A stretch of DNA of 64,000 bases from Comamonadaceae bacterium (GCA_947447355.1 CANFJF010000004.1:34969-98968), one strand, 5' to 3'; shown: positions 18,179 through 28,535, counted from the stretch's first letter. Translations and numbers: made by a program. The notes: generated by a model not told the origin, from the sequence alone.

Positions 18179-19179
18179 GGCGCATTTTTTATCGCAGGTT
18201 CAATGACTTATTCCTGCTCTTGTTCATGGCTTGGTGTCCGCTGGCTTTGAGCGTTCAAGCGCCTGAACAAGCCAGCTTGGTCAGCCTGGTCTTTGCCGGC
18301 GACATCGTGCTCGATGACACGGCCGGCGCCATGATCGCACGGGGCGAAGACCCGTTCTCTGGCTTAGCTGATGTCTTTGCGGACGCTGATATTCGCATTG
18401 GCAATCTGGAGTGCGTGGTTGCCAGCATCGGTTCCGCGGGCAACAAAAATTTCACCTTCCGGGCACACCCGCGCACGCTGCCGGTGCTCAAGCGACACTT
18501 TGACGCGGTCGCGCTGGCCAACAACCACTCCGGCGATTACGGCCGCGAGGCGTTTGCACAAATGCTCGGCCTGCTCAAAGAGGCCAATTTGGCGCAGTTC
18601 GGCGGTGGACACAACTTGTCGCAGGCGCACACCCCGCTCATCGTCGAGCGCAAGGGCTTGCGCATTGCACTGCTCGCCTACAGCGAGTTCATGCCGCGCA
18701 GTTTTGAAGCCGACTACAACGCGCCTGGTATTGCCTGGAGCGAAGACGAGCAAGTGGTCGATGACATCCGCAAAGCCCGCACCGTGCATGGCGCGAATTT
18801 AGTGATTCCGGTGATGCACTGGGGCTGGGAAAACGAGCCGACATCGAACGTCCGTCAGCGCGAACTGGCCCAGCGGATGATTGACGCCGGCGCCGATGCA
18901 GTGATTGGCGGCCACCCGCACGTCACCCAGGAAACGGCCCAGTACAAGGGCAAACCCATCATCTACAGCGTCGGCAATTTCGTGATGAAGGAAACCGACA
19001 ACCCGGCGCAGAGACGCGCCTGGGTACTGCGCTTGCAGCTGGACGCCCAAGGCGTGAGTCGCTTTGACACCGTCGCAGTGCAGATCGACATGGAGGGCAT
19101 TCCGAAGCGCCAGCGCAACACGGCCAGCCCGTGCTGGCAACGCGGCGACACCGATGCGCGCTTGTGCACGCCTGATTGA
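18175..19179 (+). CDS. CapA-family protein (poly-gamma-glutamate synthesis CapA-like metallophosphoesterase fold)
   Basis: 334 residues with an N-terminal hydrophobic signal or anchor (FLLLFMAWCPLALS). CapA-type motifs are visible: VFAGDIVLDD, IGNLECVVAS, NFTFRAHP, ALANNHSGDYGREA, PVMHWGWENE and GGHPHVTQ, which supply the metal-binding Asp, Asn and His residues of a calcineurin-like fold. No capB, capC or other polyglutamate genes are adjacent, so involvement in capsule synthesis is not supported; these proteins are common as stand-alone envelope enzymes. The ATG at 18175 overlaps the stop of the small secreted protein. Confidence 0.85.
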   Translation: MRRIFYRRFNDLFLLLFMAWCPLALSVQAPEQASLVSLVFAGDIVLDDTAGAMIARGEDPFSGLADVFADADIRIGNLECVVASIGSAGNKNFTFRAHPRTLPVLKRHFDAVALANNHSGDYGREAFAQMLGLLKEANLAQFGGGHNLSQAHTPLIVERKGLRIALLAYSEFMPRSFEADYNAPGIAWSEDEQVVDDIRKARTVHGANLVIPVMHWGWENEPTSNVRQRELAQRMIDAGADAVIGGHPHVTQETAQYKGKPIIYSVGNFVMKETDNPAQRRAWVLRLQLDAQGVSRFDTVAVQIDMEGIPKRQRNTASPCWQRGDTDARLCTPD

Positions 19180-19503
19180 GCTCTTTCCATGAACATGCGG
19201 TTTTTCCTGCCGCGTGCGACAACCCAAGCCCGTTCTTCATAGTGAGTTTTCCGAATCCGGCCCGATACCGCAGACAGAACTTGAACAACACGCTCAAAAT
19301 CTCGTAGCTGCGAACGAAAAATTACCAGTCACTGCGAGCGAAGCGCGGCAGTCCATCACCGCGGGCCTCAAAGATGGATGGCCGCGCTGCGCTCGCCATG
19401 ACGGGAGGGGTTTTGCCATGATCGGCTGGATAAAACATATGTTCATGGAAATAGCTGCACGGCGGTCCATGGCTGCGGATTCGGGCTCATGAGCTGCCGC
19501 GGC
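19180..19503. other. Intergenic region with repeat-like element, no gene supported
   Basis: 324 bp between the convergent CapA and uvrA genes. The centre holds an imperfect inverted repeat (see 19328-19402). An open frame at 19214-19492 crosses the repeat but has no ribosome binding site and no recognisable product, so I do not call it. Confidence 0.6.
19328..19402. repeat. Imperfect inverted repeat, REP/MITE-like dispersed element
   Basis: The left arm (19328-19357, beginning GTCACTGCGAGCGAAGCGCG) and the right arm (19373-19402) are reverse complements over 30 bp with five mismatches, separated by 15 bp. The arm sequence resembles the widespread GTCATTGCGAGCGAAGCGAA-type palindromic repeats of proteobacterial intergenic regions. 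It could form a long hairpin in either transcript and may act as a two-way terminator between two convergent genes. Confidence 0.7.
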
Positions 19504-22500
19504 CTAACCTCGCAGTGACGGAATTTTCGTCACTGCAGCCACTGACCGAGACAGCACCGGTTTCAAAGCCAGACCCGTCGGTGTGCCCAGCAACACCACG
19601 TCCTCCGGCGGCGCTGACGCGACCACGCGCCCACCAGCGTTGCCACCATCGGGGCCGAGGTCTATCACCCAGTCGGCCTCGGCAATCACATCCAAGTCAT
19701 GTTCGATCACCACCACGCTGTGGCCGCCGTTGACCAGCCGGTGCAGCACGTGGATGAGTTTTTCAACGTCGGCCATGTGCAAACCCACAGTCGGCTCGTC
19801 CAGCACGTAAAGCGTGTGCGGTGCTTTTTGACCGCGCCGGGTGATGTCGTCGCGCACCTTGCTGAGTTCGGTCACCAGCTTGAGCCGTTGGGCTTCACCA
19901 CCCGACAGCGTCGGTGACGGTTGGCCGAGCGTGAGGTAGCCGAGTCCGACGTCCTTGAGCAGTTGCAGCGGGTGCGCGATGTTCGGCATCGAGGCGAAGA
20001 AAGCCACCGCCTCGTCGATCTCCATGCGCAGCACTTCGCCAATGCTTTTGCCGCGCCAAGTAACAGCCAGCGTCTCCGGATTAAAGCGCGCACCGTGGCA
20101 GGTTTCGCAGAGCACTTTCACGTCCGGCAAAAAGCTCATGCCAATGGTCCGCACGCCTGCGCCTTCGCAGGTCGGGCAGCGGCCCTCGCCGGTGTTGAAT
20201 GAAAAACGGTTGGCAGCATAACCCCGCGCACGCGCTTCCAGCGTGTCGGCAAAGAGCTTGCGGATGACATCCCAAAAACCGATGTACGTGGCCGGGCAAC
20301 TGCGCGGCGTTTTGCCAATCGGCGTCTGGTCGACTTCCAACACGCGGTCCACCCCACGATAACCGCCGATGCTGGCGCAGCCTATCCACGCCGGATGCTT
20401 GCCCGCGTCGTCGGCGTCGCGGCCGGCCTTGGTGCTGCGCTGCTGAACAGCCGCCTGCACATTGGCCAGCAGCACGTCGCGCGCGAGGGTCGATTTGCCC
20501 GAACCTGAAACGCCGGTCACGGCCACCAAACGGTTCAGCGGCACAGCCACCGAGACGTCTTGCAGGTTGTGCAAACTGGCGCCGCTGACGGTAATCCATC
20601 GGGTGTTCGGGTTGACAGCGACCGCGCCCACAGACTCGCTGGCTCTGTCTTCATTCGCTTGGACACTGGCCTGTGCAGCTTTGAGTTTGAGCGCTTCGGC
20701 CTTGGCTTTGGCCGTTGGCTTTTTGCTGACGACGACCACAGCGGTCTCCGCCACATCCGCCTCGCCAGGACGATGTGGCGCTGTTTCACGGCGCGCTTGC
20801 AACGGGTGTTGGATAGCGTTCAGCAGATACCGGCCGGTGAGCGATTCGGGCGCAGCCGAGACGTCGGCCACGCTGCCTTGCGCCACCACGCGGCCACCGC
20901 GCGAGCCCGCGCCGGGGCCAATATCGATGATGTGGTCGGCGCGGCGAATGGTGTCTTCGTCATGCTCAACCACCACCAGCGTGTTGCCGCGCTCGCTGAG
21001 TTTTCCGAGCGCACGCAGCAAAATCTGGTTGTCGCGCGGATGCAAACCGATGGTCGGCTCGTCCAGCACGTAGCACACGCCTTGCAAGTTCGAGCCCAGC
21101 TGCGCCGCCAACCGGATGCGCTGCGCTTCGCCGCCAGACAGCGTGGGCGCACCACGGTCGAGCGTCAGGTAGCCAAGCCCCACGTCTTGCAGAAACTCCA
21201 AGCGGCTTTTGATTTCAGGCACCAAGTCGCGGGCGATTTCAGCATCGCGACCGGACAGCGTCAACTGCTCCAGCCAAGCGCGCACATCGGTGACGCTCAA
21301 ACTGGCAATGTCAGTGATGGCCCAGCTCTTGGTTTTTTCAGCTGCGATGAGCGCGCTGAACTGGCCCATGCGCACGGCCCGCGCCTGGCTGTTCAGCCGC
21401 GTGCCGTGACAGGTCGCGCACGCGGTGTCGACCACGTCATCGACTTCAGGCTCGGCAAAACTTTGCTCTCGCCCTTTGTCTTTGTGGTCTTCATCGCGCA
21501 CCGAATCGTCAAACACCTTGCGCTGCTCGCGTGTCAAAGCGACGCCAGTGCCGACGCAATCAGGACACCAACCATGCTTGCTGTTGTAGCTGAACAGCCG
21601 TGGGTCGAGTTCGGGATAAGACGTCGCGCACACCGGGCAGGCGCGCTTGGTCGAAAACACTTCCAAGCGGCCGATGCCGCTGGTCGGCAAACCGTCGGCC
21701 ATGGCGGCAGCCAAGCCCTCCAGCGGCGCCAGCACATGGACCACACCCTTGCCGTGCTCCAGTGCGGTCTTCAGGGCTTGCCGCAAAGCGGCTTCGTTGG
21801 CCGGGTTGACCAGCAGGTCAGCCACCGGCAATTCGACCGTGTGTTCTTTGAAACGGTCGATGCGCGGAAAGCCGGTGGTCGGCAAAAACTCGCCGTCCAC
21901 CCGCAGGTGCGAGTAACCGCGTGGCCGGGCCCAATCGGCGAGTTCGGTGTAGACGCCTTTGCGGTTGATGACCAGCGGCGCCAGCAAACCGATGTGCTGG
22001 CCACGGAAGTTTTTGATCAACTGCGCGGCGATGCTTTCGGCGCTTTGCGGCATCACCGCCGCACCGTCGTGGGTGCAATGCTGTATGCCGAGTTTGACGT
22101 ACAGCAAGCGCAAGAAATGCCAGACTTCGGTCGTCGTGCCGACCGTCGACTTGCGTCCGCCGCGCGACAAGCGCTGTTCAATCGCCACCGTCGGCGGAAT
22201 GCCGTAGACGGCGTCCACTTCAGGCCGGCCGGCCGGTTGAACGATGCTGCGCGCATAAGCGTTGAGCGACTCCAAATAACGCCGCTGCCCTTCGTTGAAC
22301 AAGATGTCGAACGCCAGCGTGGACTTGCCTGAACCGGAGACGCCCGTCACCACATTGAACTTGCCGCGCGGAATATCGACCGACAAACTTTTCAGGTTGT
22401 TCTCGCGCGCATTGACGATCTGAATCATGTTGGACGCAGCCGGCCGCGTGACCCAAGCTTTGGGCTTGGACTCTTCAACCGCATGCACTCTGCCCATGGC

Positions 22501-25488
22501 CTCTTCGTACTCCCGCAAGGCCTTGGCGGTGTGGGAGGTCGGGTGTTCGCGCACGGCTTCAGGCGTGCCTTCGGCGACCAACCAGCCACCGGCTTCGCCG
22601 CCTTCGGGGCCCAAGTCGATCAACCAATCGGCGGAACGAATCACGTCGAGGTTGTGCTCAATGACGATCAGCGAATGACCGGCTTCGATGAGTTTTCGCA
22701 AGGCACGCATGAGCTTGGCGATGTCGTCAAAGTGCAGGCCGGTGGTCGGCTCATCCAGCAAAAAGAGTGTGCCACGGTGCGCGCGCAGCGCTAACGGCTG
22801 GCGGCTCAGGCTGGCGATGGTCGGTTTGGCTTTGGCGCTCTTCGCACCTTTGGCACTGTTACCGGCCAGAAAGCCGGCGAGTTTTAAACGCTGGGCCTCG
22901 CCACCGGAGAGTGTCGGCACCGGCTGGCCCAGCTTGACGTATTCCAGCCCCACATCAACGATCGGCTGCAAAGCGCGAATCACTTCGCGGTCATAGGCAA
23001 ACAGTTGGCTGGCCTCGCTCACCGTCAACTCCAGCACATCGGCCACATTCATCACCGCGACGCGCCCATCCGGGTAACGCCGCTCAATCGTCACCTCCAG
23101 AATTTCGGGTCGATAACGCTTGCCGTCGCAGTCGGGGCAGCGCAAATAAACGTCGCTCAAAAACTGCATCTCAACGTGCTCAAAGCCAGAACCACCACAG
23201 GTCGGGCAACGGCCATCGCCGCTGTTGAAGCTGAACTTCGAGGCGGTGTAACTGCGTTCACGGCTCAGCGGCGACACAGCGAACAGCTCGCGCACGGCGT
23301 CCCAAGCACCGACATAGCTGGCCGGATTGGATCGCGCGGTTTTGCCAATCGGCGACTGGTCGACGAAGACCACATCGCTCAAATGATCGGCCCCCATCAA
23401 ACGGTCATGCTCGCCCGGTGTTTCGGTGGCTTTGCCAAATTGGCGCAGCAGAGCCGGCGCCAAAATGTCTTGCATCAAAGTCGACTTGCCCGAGCCACTG
23501 ACGCCGGTGACCACCACCAGGCGCTGCAAGGGGAAATCAACGCTGATGTTTTTCAGGTTGTGGTCGCGTGCACCTTCCAAAATTATTCGCGGCGTATTGT
23601 CTGTGACCGCACGTTTGAAACCCATGCCCACCCGCTTGCGCGAACCGAGGTAATCGCCGGTCAAGGTGTCGGCATGGCGCAGGTCTTCGGGCGTGCCGTC
23701 AAAGACAATTTGACCGCCCTTTTCACCCGGCCCTGGCCCCATGTCGATCATGCGGTCAGCGGCCAACATCACCGCCGGGTCGTGCTCCACCACGACCAGC
23801 GTGTTGCCCGCGTCGCGCAGGCGGTGCATGGCTTGCGTGATGCGGTGCATGTCGCGCGGGTGCAGGCCAATCGATGGCTCGTCGAGCACGAACAGCGTGT
23901 TCACCAAGGAGGTGCCCAAGGCGGTGGTCAGGTTGATGCGCTGCACCTCGCCACCCGACAGCGTGCGGCTTTGCCGGTCCAGCGTCAGGTAGCCAATGCC
24001 GACGTCGCACAAATACTTCAGGCGCTGGTGGATTTCTTCAAACAACAATTTCAGCGCTTGGCGGTCCGATTCATCGGCCAGCGTGGTCGGGCCAATCTGC
24101 GTGAAAAAGTCGCGCAGTTTGTCAATCGGCAAGTGCATCAAGTCGTGCAGCGAGAGTCCCGGCATAGCCTCTAACTGCTCCCGCGTCCATTCAGCGCCGA
24201 CCGGCATGAAGCGTGATGCAGCTGGCAGCACGGCATCTGCCGCCACTTTGGAGCCCAAACGCCAGAGCAAGGCCTCGGTCTTCAAGCGCGCACCGCCGCA
24301 ACTTTCGCAGGGCGTGTAGCTGCGGTACTTCGACAGCAGCACGCGGATGTGCATTTTGTAAGCCTTACTTTCAAGGTATTCAAAAAAGCGCTTGATGCCG
24401 AACCAGTGTTGGTTCCACTGACCGTTCCAACTAGGCGAGCCGTTGATGACCCACTCTTTTTGGTCCGGCGTGAGTTTGTACCAAGACGTGTCTCGCGGAA
24501 TGCCGGCCGCTTCGGCGTGACGCAGCAAGTCGTCCTGAGCTTCTTTCCAAGCCGGCGTCTGCATCACCTTGATGGCGCCGGAACGCAGAGTGAGCTTGTC
24601 GTTCGGAATCACCAGACCGTAATCAACACCGATGACCCGGCCGAAACCCCGGCAGGTGTCGCACGCACCCATGGCCGAGTTGAAGGAAAACAGCGAGGGC
24701 GTCGGGTCGGCGTAGCGCAGGTCGCTGGCCGGGCAATGCAGGCCACTCGAAAACCTGTGGAGGACCTCAGGGCTCGTTGCTTCGGCGTCCATCACATACA
24801 CATTCAAACGTCCGCCGCGCTTGAGCGCCATTTCAATGGCTTCAATGACGCGGACTTTTTCAGTGCTGTGCAGCCGGAAGCGGTCGGCCACCACGTCCAA
24901 AATTTTACGAACGCCCGAAATCGTGGCCATTTCACGCTCCGCATGAACGCGGGTGAAGCCGCTGGCAGACAGCCACTGCGCGACTTCTTCAGCGCTGGTG
25001 TTGGCCGGCAACTCGACCGGGAAGGTCATCACCACGCGCGGGTCAGCGTCTTTGGTGCGGGCCATCAGCTCGGCATAAATCGACTCCGGTGTGTCGTGCC
25101 GCACCGGCTGAGCGGTTTGTTGGTCAAAGAGTTGCGTAGCGCGGGCGTAAAGCAGCTTCAGATGGTCATTCAGCTCGGTCATGGTGCCGACCGTCGAACG
25201 CGAACTGCGAACCGGATTGGTCTGGTCAATCGCGATGGCTGGCGGCACGCCTTCGACCTTGTCGACCGCCGGCTTGTCCATGCGGTCCAAAAACTGCCGC
25301 GCGTAGGCGGAGAAGGTTTCGACGTAGCGGCGCTGGCCTTCGGCAAACAGCGTGTCAAACACCAACGAAGACTTGCCCGAACCACTGGGGCCGGTGACCA
25401 CCGTCAACTCGCCGGTACGGATGTCCAGATCGATGTTTTTGAGGTTGTGCTGGCGTGCGCCACGAATGCGGATGATGCCTTGGGACAT
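19504..25488 (-). CDS. uvrA: Tandem (double-length) UvrA excinuclease subunit A-like protein
   Basis: 1994 residues, twice the normal UvrA (about 940), made of two complete UvrA units in one frame. Four Walker A motifs (about residues 33, 662, 1049 and 1659), four LSGGE signatures (510, 860, 1450 and 1861) and four Walker B LDEP motifs (536, 911, 1476 and 1897) are all intact. Each unit has the UvrB-binding-type region after the first Walker A and a C-terminal zinc hook (C761/C764/C784/C787 and C1771/C1774/C1794/C1797). In unit 1 the first zinc module reads C252-P-A-S255 with C276 and C279, so one ligand is lost; unit 2 keeps C1284/C1287/C1308/C1311. An Ala/Lys-rich linker (about 1560-1625) splits the two ATPase halves of unit 2. 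It acts in nucleotide excision repair or a related DNA process. It is probably a paralogue beside a normal uvrA elsewhere in the genome. Confidence 0.9.
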   Translation of the reverse strand: MSQGIIRIRGARQHNLKNIDLDIRTGELTVVTGPSGSGKSSLVFDTLFAEGQRRYVETFSAYARQFLDRMDKPAVDKVEGVPPAIAIDQTNPVRSSRSTVGTMTELNDHLKLLYARATQLFDQQTAQPVRHDTPESIYAELMARTKDADPRVVMTFPVELPANTSAEEVAQWLSASGFTRVHAEREMATISGVRKILDVVADRFRLHSTEKVRVIEAIEMALKRGGRLNVYVMDAEATSPEVLHRFSSGLHCPASDLRYADPTPSLFSFNSAMGACDTCRGFGRVIGVDYGLVIPNDKLTLRSGAIKVMQTPAWKEAQDDLLRHAEAAGIPRDTSWYKLTPDQKEWVINGSPSWNGQWNQHWFGIKRFFEYLESKAYKMHIRVLLSKYRSYTPCESCGGARLKTEALLWRLGSKVAADAVLPAASRFMPVGAEWTREQLEAMPGLSLHDLMHLPIDKLRDFFTQIGPTTLADESDRQALKLLFEEIHQRLKYLCDVGIGYLTLDRQSRTLSGGEVQRINLTTALGTSLVNTLFVLDEPSIGLHPRDMHRITQAMHRLRDAGNTLVVVEHDPAVMLAADRMIDMGPGPGEKGGQIVFDGTPEDLRHADTLTGDYLGSRKRVGMGFKRAVTDNTPRIILEGARDHNLKNISVDFPLQRLVVVTGVSGSGKSTLMQDILAPALLRQFGKATETPGEHDRLMGADHLSDVVFVDQSPIGKTARSNPASYVGAWDAVRELFAVSPLSRERSYTASKFSFNSGDGRCPTCGGSGFEHVEMQFLSDVYLRCPDCDGKRYRPEILEVTIERRYPDGRVAVMNVADVLELTVSEASQLFAYDREVIRALQPIVDVGLEYVKLGQPVPTLSGGEAQRLKLAGFLAGNSAKGAKSAKAKPTIASLSRQPLALRAHRGTLFLLDEPTTGLHFDDIAKLMRALRKLIEAGHSLIVIEHNLDVIRSADWLIDLGPEGGEAGGWLVAEGTPEAVREHPTSHTAKALREYEEAMGRVHAVEESKPKAWVTRPAASNMIQIVNARENNLKSLSVDIPRGKFNVVTGVSGSGKSTLAFDILFNEGQRRYLESLNAYARSIVQPAGRPEVDAVYGIPPTVAIEQRLSRGGRKSTVGTTTEVWHFLRLLYVKLGIQHCTHDGAAVMPQSAESIAAQLIKNFRGQHIGLLAPLVINRKGVYTELADWARPRGYSHLRVDGEFLPTTGFPRIDRFKEHTVELPVADLLVNPANEAALRQALKTALEHGKGVVHVLAPLEGLAAAMADGLPTSGIGRLEVFSTKRACPVCATSYPELDPRLFSYNSKHGWCPDCVGTGVALTREQRKVFDDSVRDEDHKDKGREQSFAEPEVDDVVDTACATCHGTRLNSQARAVRMGQFSALIAAEKTKSWAITDIASLSVTDVRAWLEQLTLSGRDAEIARDLVPEIKSRLEFLQDVGLGYLTLDRGAPTLSGGEAQRIRLAAQLGSNLQGVCYVLDEPTIGLHPRDNQILLRALGKLSERGNTLVVVEHDEDTIRRADHIIDIGPGAGSRGGRVVAQGSVADVSAAPESLTGRYLLNAIQHPLQARRETAPHRPGEADVAETAVVVVSKKPTAKAKAEALKLKAAQASVQANEDRASESVGAVAVNPNTRWITVSGASLHNLQDVSVAVPLNRLVAVTGVSGSGKSTLARDVLLANVQAAVQQRSTKAGRDADDAGKHPAWIGCASIGGYRGVDRVLEVDQTPIGKTPRSCPATYIGFWDVIRKLFADTLEARARGYAANRFSFNTGEGRCPTCEGAGVRTIGMSFLPDVKVLCETCHGARFNPETLAVTWRGKSIGEVLRMEIDEAVAFFASMPNIAHPLQLLKDVGLGYLTLGQPSPTLSGGEAQRLKLVTELSKVRDDITRRGQKAPHTLYVLDEPTVGLHMADVEKLIHVLHRLVNGGHSVVVIEHDLDVIAEADWVIDLGPDGGNAGGRVVASAPPEDVVLLGTPTGLALKPVLSRSVAAVTKIPSLRG

Positions 25489-25521
25489 GAAGGAGCGATC
25501 TGTGCGGATGAGGCGAACATT

Positions 25522-26121
25522 CTAGGCACGGGCGGAACTACCGGTTGCCGAATGGTCATTCGCCGCCATCAAGCCGGTCTCTCGCTCCAGCTGCGCCGCA
25601 ACTTTCGGTTCAAACCCCTTCAAATGACGGATCACAGCCAGCGCTTGGTCAGCTTGCCCCAGGTCCACATGCACCCGTGCCAGCTGATACCAGCCAAAGG
25701 GGCTCATGGGCTGAAGTTGGGTGTTGCGCTTCAGCGCGATGACGGCGTCTTCAAGCCGCCCTTGCCGAACCAGCACCAGACCGAGGCCATACCAAGCCCG
25801 GTCCATCGTGCCTTCGATCACTATCGCCGCCCGAAAACCACGTTCGGCATCGTCTAAACAACCTAATTCTGCAGCCACAAACGCCAAGTTAAACTGCGAA
25901 TTCGAGGCTTCGGGCACGAGTTCCGCGACCCGTTCAAAATACGTATGCGCCAACGCCAAGTTGCCGCCGCGCATGGCGCTGAAGCCCACGCTGCTCAAGG
26001 CCCGTGAATCGTTGGGGTCGCGTCGCAATATGTCCTGAAAAACTTGTAGCGCAGTCGCTTGAAAACCCAGGAACAACAAAGTTTGGGCGCGCCAATGCAG
26101 AGCACGAAGCGCTAAAGTCAC
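25522..26121 (-). CDS. Tetratricopeptide-repeat protein
   Basis: About 199 residues built of TPR-like helical pairs (for example ALQVFQDILRRDPNDSRALSSVGF, LALAHTYFERVAELVPEAS and AWYGLGLVLVRQGRLEDAVIALK), so a protein-protein interaction scaffold. I prefer the GTG at 26121 because it overlaps the stop of the upstream membrane-protein gene (GTGA); an earlier GTG at 26151 is possible. The coupling suggests a joint function with that membrane protein. Partner unknown. Confidence 0.75.
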   Translation of the reverse strand: MTLALRALHWRAQTLLFLGFQATALQVFQDILRRDPNDSRALSSVGFSAMRGGNLALAHTYFERVAELVPEASNSQFNLAFVAAELGCLDDAERGFRAAIVIEGTMDRAWYGLGLVLVRQGRLEDAVIALKRNTQLQPMSPFGWYQLARVHVDLGQADQALAVIRHLKGFEPKVAAQLERETGLMAANDHSATGSSARA

Positions 26122-26450
26122 TGACACGCCTGGATGCCGATCTGCAGGCACAGGTCAATTTTGGCGATGACCACCAGCACCCACGCGATCAGAAGCCAAC
26201 TCGCAGTGGCCAGCGGAATGTGCCGGTCGAGAATCTGCCTTGGAGTGATACGGCGCGTCAACCAAAGTGCCGGCTTTGACGCCACGTCCAGCAATTGCCA
26301 AAAAATATTGGTTTGCCGTTTGGCTCCGGCCAGAAAACCCAACAGAAATCGACCGATGAGAAACATCAGCGACAGCTCGGTCAAGCTCTTCAAAATAACG
26401 ATTGCAAATAACATCTTGCGTTGATTTTGCACGGCCTTTGATAAGGCCAA
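26118..26450 (-). CDS. Small membrane protein of unknown function
   Basis: Up to 110 residues with two hydrophobic segments (about 13-37, MLFAIVILKSLTELSLMFLI, and about 82-103, ATASWLLIAWVLVVIAKIDL) separated by a basic stretch containing TRRITPRQILDRHIPLA. The start is uncertain: TTG at 26450, GTG at 26432 or ATG at 26414. It overlaps the TPR gene downstream by 4 bp. No family recognised. Confidence 0.65.
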   Translation of the reverse strand: MALSKAVQNQRKMLFAIVILKSLTELSLMFLIGRFLLGFLAGAKRQTNIFWQLLDVASKPALWLTRRITPRQILDRHIPLATASWLLIAWVLVVIAKIDLCLQIGIQACQ

Positions 26451-26459
26451 ACCAACTGC

Positions 26460-26603
26460 CTATTTAGCAGCGGTCGCTGGTGGCTCAGAGTGCACGGCTT
26501 CAGCACCGTGCTTTTCACCCCCCATATCAATGTCGCCACCTTTGCTCAAAATGAAGATCGCTAACGCCGCGAACAAGACAAAAGCCAATGCCATTTTCCA
26601 CAT
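26460..26603 (-). CDS. 47-residue single-span membrane protein
   Basis: A short frame, ATG at 26603 to TAG at 26460. It begins MWKMALAFVLFAALAIFIL, one transmembrane helix, followed by a small polar tail containing SKGGDIDMGGEKHGAE and ending in PPATAAK. A purine-rich stretch (AAAGAAAG) lies upstream of the ATG. It sits between the MFS transporter terminator and the two-span membrane protein gene, on the same strand as both, with 9 bp to the latter. No family recognised; the clean start, single helix and position make it a plausible real small gene. Confidence 0.6.
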   Translation of the reverse strand: MWKMALAFVLFAALAIFILSKGGDIDMGGEKHGAEAVHSEPPATAAK

Positions 26604-26620
26604 AATTTTCTTTCTTTTTT

Positions 26621-26653
26621 AAATAAAAAAGCCCCCGTCCAAAGACGAGGGCT
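26621..26653 (-). terminator. Rho-independent terminator of the MFS transporter gene
   Basis: Read on the minus strand: AGCCCTCGTC, loop TTTG, GACGGGGGCT, then a T-rich run. The stem is 10 bp with one G-T pair. It begins 21 bp after the MFS stop codon. Confidence 0.9.
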
Positions 26654-26673
26654 CTAAATGACTCAGCCCGTGC

Positions 26674-28332
26674 TTAGTCGTCAGCGTAGATGTCAACGTC
26701 CTTGGTTTCCTTGATGAACAAGGTGCCAATCACGACAGTCGCACCGGCGATGATGATCGGATACCACAAGCCGTTGTACATGTTGCCGGTTTGCGCCACG
26801 ATGGCGAAGGCGGTGGTTGGCAGCAAGCCGCCGAACCAGCCGTTACCGATGTGATACGGCAAGCTCATCGAGGTGTAACGAATACGCGTCGGGAACATCT
26901 CCACCAGCATGGCGGCAATCGGGCCATAAACCATGGTGACCAACAGCACGAGGTAGGTCAGGATCAGAATCACCATGAAATTGTCGACCTTGGCAGGGTC
27001 AGCCTTGCTTGGGTAGCCTGCGCCTTTGAGGGCATCGGCCACGGCCTTCTTGAACTCATCGCCCTTCAACTTGGCTTCGGCTGCGGGCAGTCCTTTGGCG
27101 CTGTAGCCAGGGATCACCGTCTCACCAATTTTGATGCTGGCAGGCGTGCCGGCCGCAACCACCACGTTGTCGTAACTCACCGAAGCGCCAGCCAGCACCT
27201 GCTTGGCGATGTCGCATGAGCTGGTGAACTTGACGGTGCCGGTCGGATTGAACTGGAACGAGCACTCAGCCGGGTCAGCCGAGACGAACACCTTGTTAGC
27301 CGCTTGGGCAGCAGCTAAGTCAGGGTTGGCAGCTTTGGTCAGGGCCGTGAACACCGGGAAGTAGGTGACAGCCGCCAAAAAACAACCCGCCATGATGATG
27401 GGCTTGCGGCCAATCTTGTCTGAGAGTGCGCCGAAGACGATGAAGAACGGCGTGCCGATCAACAGTGATATAGCCACAAAGATGTTGGCGGTAGCGCCGT
27501 CCACCTTGAGCGACTGCGTCAGGAAGAACAAGGCATAGAACTGACCCGAGTACCACACCACAGCTTGACCGGCGGTCAAGCCGATCAGCGCCAAGATCAC
27601 GATCTTCAGGTTTTTCCACTGGCCGAAAGACTCGGACAATGGCGCCTTGGAGGTTTTGCCTTCCGCTTTCATTTTGACGAACGCTGGCGACTCTTCCATG
27701 GACAAGCGGATGTACACCGACACGCCCAACAACAGAATCGACACGATGAACGGAACGCGCCAGCCCCAGTCAGCAAAAGCGGCTTCGCCAATCCAGGTCC
27801 GTGTCCCGAGAATCACCATCAAAGACAAAAACAGACCCAGTGTGGCTGTCGTCTGAATCCATGAGGTGTAAGCACCGCGCTTGCCATGTGGCGCATGCTC
27901 TGCCACATAGACAGCAGCGCCGCCGTACTCACCACCTAGGGCCAGACCCTGCAGCATGCGCAGACCAATCAAAATGACCGGTGCCGCCACGCCGATGCTG
28001 GCATAGCTGGGCAGCAATCCGACGATGAACGTCGACAGACCCATGATCAAAATGGTGATTAGAAAGGTGTATTTACGACCGATCATGTCGCCCAAGCGAC
28101 CAAACACCAACGCGCCAAAAGGACGCACGATGAAACCCGCGGCAAACGCCAACAGCGCGAAGATGAAGGCCGAGCCTTCATCCAAGCCGCTGAAAAACTG
28201 CTTGGCAATGATCGCTGCAAGCGAGCCGTACAGGTAAAAGTCATACCACTCAAACACTGTGCCAAGAGAGGAGGCAAAGATCACCTTCTTCTCTGTGCTG
28301 GTCATTGGCCGGTCAGGCGCTGTTGTAGACAT
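26674..28332 (-). CDS. MFS transporter, metabolite:H+ symporter type, with large extra loop
   Basis: 552 residues, about 100 longer than usual members of the ProP/ShiA/KgtP (MHS) family. The family motifs GRLGDMIGRKYTF (between helices 2 and 3) and GALSDKIGRKP (between helices 8 and 9) are present, as are FEWYDFYLYG near the start and GGEYGGAAVYVAEHAP in the middle. An inserted hydrophilic domain of about 115 residues (roughly 333-450) carries two cysteines (C357, C373) and lies between late transmembrane helices, so probably on the periplasmic side. GGAGACTTTCAC precedes the ATG. Likely imports a carboxylate or betaine-like compound; substrate not predictable. Confidence 0.87.
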   Translation of the reverse strand: MSTTAPDRPMTSTEKKVIFASSLGTVFEWYDFYLYGSLAAIIAKQFFSGLDEGSAFIFALLAFAAGFIVRPFGALVFGRLGDMIGRKYTFLITILIMGLSTFIVGLLPSYASIGVAAPVILIGLRMLQGLALGGEYGGAAVYVAEHAPHGKRGAYTSWIQTTATLGLFLSLMVILGTRTWIGEAAFADWGWRVPFIVSILLLGVSVYIRLSMEESPAFVKMKAEGKTSKAPLSESFGQWKNLKIVILALIGLTAGQAVVWYSGQFYALFFLTQSLKVDGATANIFVAISLLIGTPFFIVFGALSDKIGRKPIIMAGCFLAAVTYFPVFTALTKAANPDLAAAQAANKVFVSADPAECSFQFNPTGTVKFTSSCDIAKQVLAGASVSYDNVVVAAGTPASIKIGETVIPGYSAKGLPAAEAKLKGDEFKKAVADALKGAGYPSKADPAKVDNFMVILILTYLVLLVTMVYGPIAAMLVEMFPTRIRYTSMSLPYHIGNGWFGGLLPTTAFAIVAQTGNMYNGLWYPIIIAGATVVIGTLFIKETKDVDIYADD

Positions 28333-28535
28333 GTGAAAGTCTCCTAATAGTTGTTAATCGCTTCAGTCACTAAACCTTCAACTATTTTGTGTTTCTCTTC
28401 TGACCGGACTCTGACGCGAAACTGAACTTAAACTTACAAAATAAAACCCCCTTCAAAACAACTTTTTCAGAGGAGAAACAGCCATTCCACAACAGACGTT
28501 ACCAAGGTTTATACCTATCGGGTAAACCCTTTATT

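Noticed and set aside
19214..19492. 92-codon open frame in the CapA-uvrA gap
   Set aside because: It is mostly translation of the inverted repeat (TASEARQS-like text is a familiar product of such repeats) and has no ribosome binding site.
20560..22332. 590-codon open frame opposite uvrA, and similar long frames at 23005-24174 and 24349-25857
   Set aside because: Antisense shadows of the high-GC uvrA gene; they show no domain features and are rich in Arg, His and Gln as expected for shadow frames.
28510..28533. AAGGTTTA/TAAACCCTT inverted repeat downstream of the isomerase gene
   Set aside because: Arms need a bulge and there is no gene start nearby for which it would make sense as an operator.
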